This document shows positions 1 to 5,319 of a DNA stretch of 7,565 nucleotides, piece after piece. Location: assembly GCA_028290385.1 (NCBI GenBank), contig JAQGJZ010000466.1, forward strand, positions 1 through 7,565, in the 5' to 3' direction. Within the stretch, counting starts at the first letter, position 1; each line of letters begins with the position of its first letter. This DNA is from Enterovirga sp. GTDB lineage: Bacteria; Pseudomonadota; Alphaproteobacteria; Rhizobiales; Beijerinckiaceae. Below the pieces are notes generated by a model. It searched no databases. It had not been told where the DNA came from and worked only from the letters and a program-made list of their open reading frames with translations. The position numbers and the translations under genes were made by a program.

Positions 1-675
1 ATCCGGGCTGCGCTCGACCGTATTCAGGCCGCGACCCTCACGATGCTGTCGGACCAGGGCCGGGGCGGCATGCTGGTCGTCGCGACCCTGCCGGCCTTCG
101 CCATGAAATGGCTGATCCCGCGCCTGAACCTCTTCTATACGGAGCGGCCGGATATCGGCATCAACCTGGTCACCCGGAACGCGCCCTTCGACTTCGACAA
201 CGAGGGGATCGATGCCGCCATCCACTACGGCAACAAGGACTGGACGGGCGTCGCGGCGCAGCGGCTGATCGGCGACGAGATGGTCGCGGTCTGCTCGCCT
301 GGATACCTGGCGACGCACCCGCCGCTGAACGCGCTGGCCGACCTGGAAAACCACGTGCTGCTGCAGAACGGCCGGCGCCCGCGCACGTGGCAGGCCTGGC
401 TGGAGGCGGTCGGCGCGCCGGCGATCAACCACTGGGCCGGGCCGCGATTCGAGCATTTCTACATGATGCTGCAGGCGGCGCTGGCGGGGCTCGGCATCGC
501 CCTCATGCCCAAGGTCCTGGTGGCCGACGACCTGGCCTCCGAACGCCTCGTCCTGGCATTCGACCTCCCTTACCGGACCGAGGAGGCCTATTACGTCGTC
601 CATTCGGAAGGGAAGGGCGACGATCCGCGGGTGAAAAGCTTCCGCGAGTGGCTGCTGCGCACGGCCCAGGCTTAG
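1..675 (+). CDS. LysR-family transcriptional regulator, GcvA/GcdR/TrpI-like, 5'-truncated by the window edge
   Basis: The frame is open from base 1, so the gene starts outside the window; 224 residues are visible. LysR proteins are usually about 300 residues, so the N-terminal winged helix-turn-helix of roughly 80 residues is missing and only the end of the linker helix and the effector-binding domain are seen. Visible residues 31-50 carry the pattern P-x-FA-x3-WLIPRL-x2-F-x4-RP typical of the GcvA/TrpI/GcdR branch. It is followed by DF-x4-GIDAAI-x-YG-x3-W-x-G (about 64-83) and by AALAGLGIALMP (159-170), the second-lobe helix that helps form the effector pocket. In the ATG-started frame from base 43 the protein would lack all DNA-binding sequence, so that is not the real start. 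It is cytoplasmic and binds DNA as a tetramer by family knowledge. It lies in tandem with the transport/CoA operon 299 bases downstream; control of that operon is inference, because LysR targets are more often divergent and the left neighbour is not visible. Confidence 0.93.
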   Translation: MRAALDRIQAATLTMLSDQGRGGMLVVATLPAFAMKWLIPRLNLFYTERPDIGINLVTRNAPFDFDNEGIDAAIHYGNKDWTGVAAQRLIGDEMVAVCSPGYLATHPPLNALADLENHVLLQNGRRPRTWQAWLEAVGAPAINHWAGPRFEHFYMMLQAALAGLGIALMPKVLVADDLASERLVLAFDLPYRTEEAYYVVHSEGKGDDPRVKSFREWLLRTAQA

Positions 676-690
676 CGGGCGGGCGATCTG

Positions 691-707
691 CATGACTTGA
701 GGTCATG
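691..707. promoter_or_regulatory. Perfect 6-bp dyad with T-N11-A spacing, candidate LysR-type operator
   Basis: CATGAC-TTGAG-GTCATG is a perfect inverted repeat with a 5-base centre. T693 and A705 form the T-N11-A arrangement within a dyad that is the known consensus of LysR-family binding sites. CATGAC also recurs directly at 704-709. It lies 15 bases after the regulator stop codon and upstream of the candidate promoter at 728-756, a position suited to activation. It is a poor terminator: the stem is short, and an A-rich stretch rather than a T run follows on the + strand. Binding is inferred, not shown. Confidence 0.4.
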
Positions 708-727
708 ACCGCAACAAAAATGATCGT

Positions 728-756
728 TTGCCCAAGCTTGTCGCGCTTCCGATAGT
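728..756 (+). promoter_or_regulatory. Candidate sigma70-type promoter for the transport/CoA operon
   Basis: TTGCCC (728-733) matches four of six bases of the -35 consensus, and GATAGT (751-756) matches four of six of the -10 consensus. They are separated by exactly 17 bases. The pair lies just downstream of the T-N11-A palindrome and about 220 bases before the first structural gene, which would leave a long leader of roughly 210 bases. Matches of this quality can occur by chance, and many alphaproteobacterial promoters diverge from the consensus. Confidence 0.3.
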
Positions 757-774
757 CGCGCCGACCTCGTCATA

Positions 775-794
775 CGGAAGCTGTACGGCTTCCG
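775..794 (+). other. Leader hairpin, 7-bp perfect stem with 6-base loop
   Basis: CGGAAGC (775-781) and GCTTCCG (788-794) are perfectly complementary around the loop TGTACG. No T run follows, so it is not a simple terminator. The right arm GCTTCCG is repeated exactly at 745-751, so the left arm could pair with either copy if both are transcribed. If the promoter at 728-756 is correct, only the downstream pairing would be in the RNA. A role in leader RNA structure or stability is possible but not shown. Confidence 0.35.
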
Positions 795-910
795 CGCTCC
801 GCGGCCGTCCGAAATCCGGGCACGCCGCTGGGCGTTCCTGGTTCGGCCGTCCCGCCAGAGCCGGGCATCTCAATCCAAAAAGCCGGGCGGGCGCGTGCCG
901 ATCCGGTCAC

Positions 911-917
911 GGGAGGA
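911..917 (+). promoter_or_regulatory. Strong Shine-Dalgarno for a short leader ORF
   Basis: GGGAGGA lies 4 bases before an ATG at 922. It is the best ribosome-binding match in the leader region and is better than the weak GGGAG at 958-962 in front of the permease ATG. It therefore points to ribosome loading on the 16-codon ORF rather than directly on the permease. No in-frame start for the permease lies within reach of this site. Confidence 0.5.
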
Positions 918-921
918 ACTC

Positions 922-972
922 ATGGGTTCGCTTCGGCGGAATGGATTCGTGCCGGCCGGGAGCGGCTGCTGA
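922..972 (+). CDS. Possible 16-residue leader peptide upstream of the permease
   Basis: This short frame reads MGSLRRNGFVPAGSGC and ends in TGA at 970-972. It has a strong Shine-Dalgarno (911-917), and its stop is separated by only two bases (GC) from the permease ATG at 975. That geometry suits translational coupling by termination and re-initiation: ribosomes that finish the leader could restart on the permease, whose own Shine-Dalgarno (958-962) is poor and 12 bases away. The peptide has two adjacent Arg codons and a C-terminal Cys. There is no run of a single amino acid of the kind seen in classical attenuation leaders, and I recognise no known leader family. It could also be a chance ORF in GC-rich DNA; its support is the Shine-Dalgarno and the stop/start spacing. 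Confidence 0.4.
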   Translation: MGSLRRNGFVPAGSGC

Positions 973-974
973 GC

Positions 975-2687
975 ATGAGCGCCATCGCTGTGAAACGGCG
1001 GCCGTTGCGGATCGGTTGGGATGTCACGCTTCAGTGCCTGGCGCTCCTGCTGCTTCTCGCGATTCCGCTCGCCCTCCTCGTCACGAGTGCCCTGAACGTC
1101 GGGGATCCCCAGCAGATTCCGGCCAAGGAGTTCGGGCTCGATAACTTCGCCCGGCTCGGCATCCACGTCGACTGGATCCGGAACACGCTCATCATTGCGA
1201 GCTTCGGGACCCTGATCGCGACCGCGCTCGGCGTGCTCCTCGCCTGGATCCTGTACCGCACGACGCTGCCGGGCCGGCGCATCTTCGACATCCTGCTCGC
1301 CATCCCGTACCCGCTCGGCCCGCTGGTCGGCGCGCTCGCCTGGAACGAGCTCGGTGCGCCGAGCGGCGGGCTCATCAACGAGGCCTTTACGGCGCTCACC
1401 GGGCTCGATGGCCCGATCATCAACACGTCCAGCATGACCGGCATCATCCTGGTCATGGCGATCTTCGAGGCGCCCGTGGCGGTGCTGATGATCGGTGCCG
1501 CCATGCAGCGCATGGACCCGACGCTCGAGGAATGCTCCTCCGTGTTCGGCGGCGGGCGTGCGCGCACGGCCTTCAAGGTCACGCTGCCCCTGATGCTGCC
1601 CGCGATCCTCAGCGCGGCGCTGTTCCTGTTCGTGTCGATGCTCGGCGCCTTTGCGATCCCGGCGATCCTCGGCGCGGGGGCCCGCATCCAGGTGATCACC
1701 ACGGGCATCTATTCCCTGTTCCAGGGCTACCCGCCGGATTACCCGGCCGCGGCGGCGCTCGGCCTGCTCATCATCGGGCTGACCGCGTCGCTGGTGTGGC
1801 TGAACAGCTGGGTGCTGCGCGGCCGATCCTACGTGGTCGTGTCGGGCAAGAACTATCGGCCGCGCCAGATCGATATGGGCCGCTGGACCTGGCTCCTGTT
1901 CGCGTTCATCTCGCTCTACGCGCTCGTGTCGCTCATCCTGCCGATCGCGACGCTGCTGATGTTCTCGCTGCAATCGACCAGCAGCGTGAGCTGGGACGTC
2001 TCGACCTGGACGCTCGGCAATTACCGCTATGTGATCTTCGATTTCCCGACCACCCGGGCGGCGATCGTCAACAGCCTGCTGCTCGGCGTCGGGACCGGCA
2101 TCGTCGGCGCGCTCGCCGCGACGCTGATCGCCTGGACGGTGCATCGCTCCCCGAGCCGGGGGCGCAAGTTCCTGGAGCAGGTCGCGATGCTGCCGCAGGC
2201 CTTCCCGCACATCATCTTCGCGTTCGGCTTCCTTTGGACGATCCTGATCCTGCCGATCCAGGGTCTGTACGGCTCGCTGATCGCGCTGCTGATCGCCTAC
2301 GTGATCCTGTTCATTCCGCTCGGCTATCGCAGCATCGCAGGCGTGATCGTCCAGATCGACAAGTCGCTCGAGGAATCGGCGCGCGTGTCGGGCGCGAGCT
2401 GGTCGCGGGTGATGCGCACCGTGACGGTGCCGCTGCTGCGCGGCGGCCTGGTGGCGACCTGGGCGCTGCTGTTCATGGTCTCGGTGCGCGAGGTCAGCGC
2501 ATCGGTCTTTCTGTCGGGACCGGACAGCCAGGTGCTCGGCCCGGCCATCCTGAACTTCTGGGATTCCGGCGGCCTGCCGCGCGTCAGCGCCCTGGCCATG
2601 GTGCAGGCCGTGATCGTGCTGGCCGCGCTTCTGGTGATCCGGCTCGTGACCAGCGGGGAAACCCGGGTCGCGGAACCGGCCAAATAA
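975..2687 (+). CDS. ABC importer permease, fused two-domain (FbpB/ferric-type)
   Basis: Inner-membrane channel of an ABC importer; 570 residues, the usual length for the ferric/thiamine/phosphonate-type permeases in which two domains are fused in one chain. I count about twelve hydrophobic segments, near residues 19-40, 70-93, 105-125, 155-176, 206-233, 257-280, 303-330, 362-388, 402-427, 430-452, 490-514 and 538-558. Each half carries a cytoplasmic EAA loop that docks on the ATPase: LEECSSVFGGG...TLPLMLPA at 184-210 and LEESARVSGAS...TVPLLRGG at 465-491. The spacing is the same and both keep the conserved Gly. One polypeptide therefore supplies the whole membrane pore, and a dimer of the downstream ATPase would complete it. 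The ATG at 975 is the first usable in-frame start and directly follows the leader-ORF stop. The ATPase gene begins 19 bases after the stop. The family includes iron(III), thiamine, aminoethylphosphonate and organic-anion carriers, so the family alone does not give the substrate. Confidence 0.93.
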   Translation: MSAIAVKRRPLRIGWDVTLQCLALLLLLAIPLALLVTSALNVGDPQQIPAKEFGLDNFARLGIHVDWIRNTLIIASFGTLIATALGVLLAWILYRTTLPGRRIFDILLAIPYPLGPLVGALAWNELGAPSGGLINEAFTALTGLDGPIINTSSMTGIILVMAIFEAPVAVLMIGAAMQRMDPTLEECSSVFGGGRARTAFKVTLPLMLPAILSAALFLFVSMLGAFAIPAILGAGARIQVITTGIYSLFQGYPPDYPAAAALGLLIIGLTASLVWLNSWVLRGRSYVVVSGKNYRPRQIDMGRWTWLLFAFISLYALVSLILPIATLLMFSLQSTSSVSWDVSTWTLGNYRYVIFDFPTTRAAIVNSLLLGVGTGIVGALAATLIAWTVHRSPSRGRKFLEQVAMLPQAFPHIIFAFGFLWTILILPIQGLYGSLIALLIAYVILFIPLGYRSIAGVIVQIDKSLEESARVSGASWSRVMRTVTVPLLRGGLVATWALLFMVSVREVSASVFLSGPDSQVLGPAILNFWDSGGLPRVSALAMVQAVIVLAALLVIRLVTSGETRVAEPAK

Positions 2688-2695
2688 TCAGTCTC

Positions 2696-2703
2696 GAGGT
2701 GAT
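2696..2703 (+). promoter_or_regulatory. Shine-Dalgarno that fixes a GTG start for the ATPase
   Basis: GAGGTGAT sits directly upstream of GTG 2707, with seven bases between GAGG and the start codon. This supports the GTG over the later in-frame GTG at 2782, which would remove the Ala/Pro-rich N-terminal extension but has only GC-rich sequence without a ribosome-binding match before it. The ATG at 2702 is in another frame and meets a stop after one further codon. Confidence 0.6.
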
Positions 2704-2706
2704 GTC

Positions 2707-3876
2707 GTGAGCTCAAACGTGGCTGTCCCCCAACCGCGCGATGCGACGCACGCGGCGCCGGTCCGGTCCGCCCCCGCGGCCGTGCAGACGAAGGCGCATA
2801 TCGAGGTTCGGGACGTCGTCGCGGCCTATGGTGAGAAGGTCGCCGTGCATGGCGTGTCCGTCACGGTAGCCGACGACGAGCACCTGTCGCTGCTCGGCCC
2901 GTCCGGCTGTGGCAAGTCCACCCTGCTGCGCTGCATCGCCGGGCTCGAGACCCCGGTCTCGGGCGAGATCGTGATCGACGGCGAGGTCGTGTTCTCCTCG
3001 GCGCGGGGCATCAATCTGCCGCCCGAAAAGCGTCGGCTCTCGATGGTGTTCCAGTCCTACGCCATCTGGCCGCACATGACGGTGTTCGAGAACGTGGCCT
3101 ATGGGCTGCGGGTGCAGCGCGTGCGCGGCCAGGAGCTCCGCGACCGGGTCCACACGGCGCTGAAGATGGTCGGCATGGAGGAGCTCGCGCAGCGGCCCGC
3201 GACGGCGCTCAGCGGCGGCCAGCAGCAGCGCGTCGCGCTCGCCCGCGCCTACGCGCCGAGCCCCAAGGCCATCCTGCTGGACGAGCCGCTCTCCAATCTC
3301 GATGCGCGCCTGCGCTCGCAGATGCGCGACGACCTCAAGGACCTGCAGAAGCGGACCAAGCTCAGCACGATCTACGTCACGCACGACCAGGAAGAGGCGA
3401 TGGCGATGTCGGATCGCATCATCGTCATGCGCCAGGGCCGGATCGAGCAGGAGGCGAAGCCTCTCGTGATCTATGAGCGCCCGCGCACCCGCTTCGTGGC
3501 CGATTTCATCGGGGCCGCGAACGTGCTCTCCGGCACGCTCGTTTCCGCCGATCCCGCCGGGCCCGTGATCCGGGTCGGCAGCACCGAGATGCGCTGCGCC
3601 CCGGTGGCCGAGATCCCGCCCCCGACTGATGGCGGCCACCTGATCGCGATCCGGACCGTGTACCCGGAGCTCCTGCCGGCCGGCACGCCGGGCGCGGTCA
3701 ACCAATGGCCGGCCACCGTGGCGAGCCGCATCCTGCTCGGTGACATCGTCCGCTACGGGGTCGAGTTCGCGGGCGGGTCGCTGCACGTCCAGACGACGCC
3801 GAAGACGCTGGTGGAACAGGGCGGTGAGGTCACGCTCAGCATCCCGCCGGAGCACGTGGTGCTGTTGGCCGGCTGA
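2707..3876 (+). CDS. ABC importer ATP-binding protein with TOBE domain (FbpC/PotA-like)
   Basis: ATPase that powers the upstream permease from the cytoplasmic face; 389 residues. All nucleotide-binding motifs are intact: A-loop Tyr41, Walker A GPSGCGKST (64-72), Q-loop Gln116 in FQSYAIWPHMTV, signature LSGGQQQR (168-175), Walker B ILLDEP (189-194), D-loop SNLDA (196-200) and switch His226 in THDQEEA. Residues from about 270 to the end form the C-terminal extension expected for a TOBE domain, which in related importers stabilises the dimer and can sense regulatory ligands. The first 30 residues are Ala/Pro-rich, lie before the nucleotide-binding fold and are not typical; they may mean the true start is further in, although the Shine-Dalgarno favours GTG 2707. 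The gene starts 19 bases after the permease stop, as expected for co-translation. Subfamily membership (iron, polyamine, phosphonate, organic anion) is not decided by these motifs. Confidence 0.95.
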   Translation: MSSNVAVPQPRDATHAAPVRSAPAAVQTKAHIEVRDVVAAYGEKVAVHGVSVTVADDEHLSLLGPSGCGKSTLLRCIAGLETPVSGEIVIDGEVVFSSARGINLPPEKRRLSMVFQSYAIWPHMTVFENVAYGLRVQRVRGQELRDRVHTALKMVGMEELAQRPATALSGGQQQRVALARAYAPSPKAILLDEPLSNLDARLRSQMRDDLKDLQKRTKLSTIYVTHDQEEAMAMSDRIIVMRQGRIEQEAKPLVIYERPRTRFVADFIGAANVLSGTLVSADPAGPVIRVGSTEMRCAPVAEIPPPTDGGHLIAIRTVYPELLPAGTPGAVNQWPATVASRILLGDIVRYGVEFAGGSLHVQTTPKTLVEQGGEVTLSIPPEHVVLLAG

Positions 3877-3940
3877 CCCGGCATTCCGCGGCCGCCGTGG
3901 CGATGACAACAGCTCATGAGGCCGACGGTTTTTATCGCTT

Positions 3941-3959
3941 GCCGGGGTGTCGCCCCGGC
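3941..3959 (+). other. GC-rich hairpin after the ATPase gene
   Basis: GCCGGGG (3941-3947) and CCCCGGC (3953-3959) form a perfect 7-bp all-GC stem with loop TGTCG, 64 bases after the ATPase stop. The T run lies on the upstream side (TTTTT, 3929-3933), not after the stem, so it is not a standard intrinsic terminator on the + strand, and none is formed on the - strand either. In the middle of an operon such a stem may slow 3' decay or mark a processing point that separates expression of the permease/ATPase genes from the downstream genes. Confidence 0.45.
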
Positions 3960-4030
3960 CGGCAGGTTCGCGGCCAGTCAAACTGACCGCACCCGCCCGC
4001 CCGAGCCGTCGCGCTCCGGGCCGGCGCTGG

Positions 4031-4050
4031 CCCCTTCCGAACGGAGGGGG
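4031..4050 (+). other. Hairpin in the 5' leader of the CoA-transferase gene
   Basis: CCCCTTCC (4031-4038) pairs with GGAGGGGG (4043-4050) around the tetraloop GAAC, giving 8 bp with one T-G wobble. The right arm contains GGAGG, a perfect ribosome-binding core, but the CoA-transferase ATG is 26 bases further on and no ATG, GTG or TTG sits at a useful distance, so simple start-site masking does not fit. A weaker competing stem, GGGCC (4018-4022) with GGCCC (4029-4033), shares bases with it. Confidence 0.4.
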
Positions 4051-4076
4051 GTCGAGATCAGAACAGAGCTGAGGAA

Positions 4077-5267
4077 ATGACCACCAAGCCTCTCGCCGGC
4101 ATCAAAGTCCTGGACCTGACGCGTTTCTTCGCCGGCCCCTTCTGCACCATGCTGCTCGGCGATCTCGGCGCGGACGTCGTGAAGATCGAGACGGCGGAAG
4201 GCGACCCGATCCGGCATCAGGGCCCTCCTTTCCACAAGGAGCATTCCTTCAGCTTCCTCGCGGTGAACCGCAACAAGCGCTCCATCGTGCTCGACATGAA
4301 GAGCCCGGAGGGCCGTGCGACCGCCCGCCAGCTGGCGCTCGCGTCGGACGTGATCGTCGAGAATTTCCGCCCCGGCGTGATGGATCGGCTCGGGCTCGGC
4401 TACGAGGCGCTCGCGGCCGAAAACCCCAAGCTCGTCTATGCGGCGATGTCCGGCATGGGCGCCGACGGCCCCGACAAGGACATGGGCGCCTTCGACCTGA
4501 CGATCCAGGCCATGGGCGGATACATGAGCCTCACGGGCGAGCGCGACGGCGCGCCCGTGAAGCTCGGCACCTCCGCGTTCGACCTGATCACCGGCCAATA
4601 CGCGGCGAACGGCGTCATCACCGCGCTTCTCGCCCGCGAGCGCACCGGGCTCGGCCAGAAGGTCGAGACGAGCCTGCTCGAGAGCGAGGTCACGTTCCTG
4701 GTCGATGCCGCGATGGAATACCTCACCACCGGCGCGCTGCGGCGGAAATGGGGCTCCGAACACGCCAATGTGGTTCCCTACAAGGCGTTCCAGGGCGCCG
4801 ACGGCTGGGTGATCATCGGCGCCGGCCACCAGAACCTGTTCGAAAAATTCCTCAAGGTGCTGGGCCGCACCGAGCTGCTCGCCGACCCGCGCTTCGCGAC
4901 CGATGCGGCGCGCGTCGCCAACCGCGACGCCGTCTACGAGGTGATGGACGCCGAAGTGGCGCGCTGGACGGTGGCCGAGCTGGTCGACCGCCTGAACGCC
5001 GAAAACGTGCCCTGCGCGCCCGTGAACGACATGGAGCAGGTGTTCACGCACCGCCAGGTCCTGCATCGGGGCATGCTGCAGCGCCTCGAGCACCCGCAAT
5101 ACGGCGAGGTCCCGACCATCGGGCCGGCCGTGAAATACGGCGCCTTCGATATCGCGTCCGGCTGGACCGCTCCGCCGCTGGTCGGGGAGCACACGGCGGA
5201 CATCCTCGGCGAGTGGCTGGGGGAGGGCGGTGCCGGCGCCCGGCCCGCTGCGGCGCCAGGGGGCTGA
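4077..5267 (+). CDS. Family III CoA-transferase (CaiB/BaiF/formyl-CoA transferase fold)
   Basis: Transfers CoA from a donor acyl-CoA to a free carboxylic acid through an enzyme-aspartyl anhydride; cytoplasmic, normally an interlocked dimer. The length of 396 residues is typical. Family landmarks are the N-terminal CoA-binding segment GIKVLDLTRFFAGPF (8-22) followed by LGDLGADVVKIE (27-38), then ENFRPGVMDRLGLGYE (95-110). The motif KLGTSAFDLITG (162-173) has Asp169 at the position of the catalytic Asp of formyl-CoA transferase. GLGQKVETSLLES (191-203) and the C-terminal PLVGEHTADILGEW (367-380) also fit the family. The last 15 residues are Gly/Ala/Pro-rich and probably disordered. The ATG is preceded by GAGGA, but only one base separates them, so translation may be modest. 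The gene lies 200 bases after the ATPase gene and 52 bases before the binding-protein gene, inside a transport cassette, which suggests that its acid substrate is what the importer brings in. Formate/oxalate, carnitine, dicarboxylate and aromatic-acid enzymes share these motifs, so the substrate stays open. Confidence 0.93.
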   Translation: MTTKPLAGIKVLDLTRFFAGPFCTMLLGDLGADVVKIETAEGDPIRHQGPPFHKEHSFSFLAVNRNKRSIVLDMKSPEGRATARQLALASDVIVENFRPGVMDRLGLGYEALAAENPKLVYAAMSGMGADGPDKDMGAFDLTIQAMGGYMSLTGERDGAPVKLGTSAFDLITGQYAANGVITALLARERTGLGQKVETSLLESEVTFLVDAAMEYLTTGALRRKWGSEHANVVPYKAFQGADGWVIIGAGHQNLFEKFLKVLGRTELLADPRFATDAARVANRDAVYEVMDAEVARWTVAELVDRLNAENVPCAPVNDMEQVFTHRQVLHRGMLQRLEHPQYGEVPTIGPAVKYGAFDIASGWTAPPLVGEHTADILGEWLGEGGAGARPAAAPGG

Positions 5268-5305
5268 ACGCCCGCCCGCACACCAACCGGCACAAGCAAA
5301 ACACC

Positions 5306-5315
5306 AGGGAGAGAG
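5306..5315 (+). promoter_or_regulatory. Strong Shine-Dalgarno that sets the binding-protein start
   Basis: AGGGAGAGAG lies just upstream of ATG 5320, with 8 bases between GGGAG and the ATG. It decides against the in-frame ATG at 5230, which overlaps the CoA-transferase gene and would put a charged 30-residue stretch in front of the signal peptide. It is the best site in the downstream half of the operon, in keeping with the high amounts usually made of periplasmic binding proteins. Confidence 0.7.
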
Positions 5316-5319
5316 AACA

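Noticed and set aside
695..704. SoxR/MerR-type operator suggested by ACTTGAGG
   Set aside because: Only one half of the CCTCAAGT/ACTTGAGG dyad is present; the actual symmetry here is CATGAC/GTCATG.
691..707. Intrinsic terminator of the LysR gene
   Set aside because: The stem is only 6 bp with moderate GC and is followed by ACCGCAACAAAAA, not by T residues.
676..974. TPP or other known riboswitch in the leader
   Set aside because: The conserved TPP core motifs and those of other common riboswitches are not visible; the structure seen is limited to one short hairpin.
870..2210. Long open frame on the - strand opposite the permease
   Set aside because: Its translation is dominated by Arg, Asp, Glu, His and Gln with no recognisable domain. 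It lies fully opposite a clear membrane protein, so it is a high-GC shadow.
5230..5319. Earlier in-frame start for the binding protein
   Set aside because: It would overlap the CoA-transferase gene and place about 30 charged residues before the Tat signal. ATG 5320 has a much better Shine-Dalgarno.
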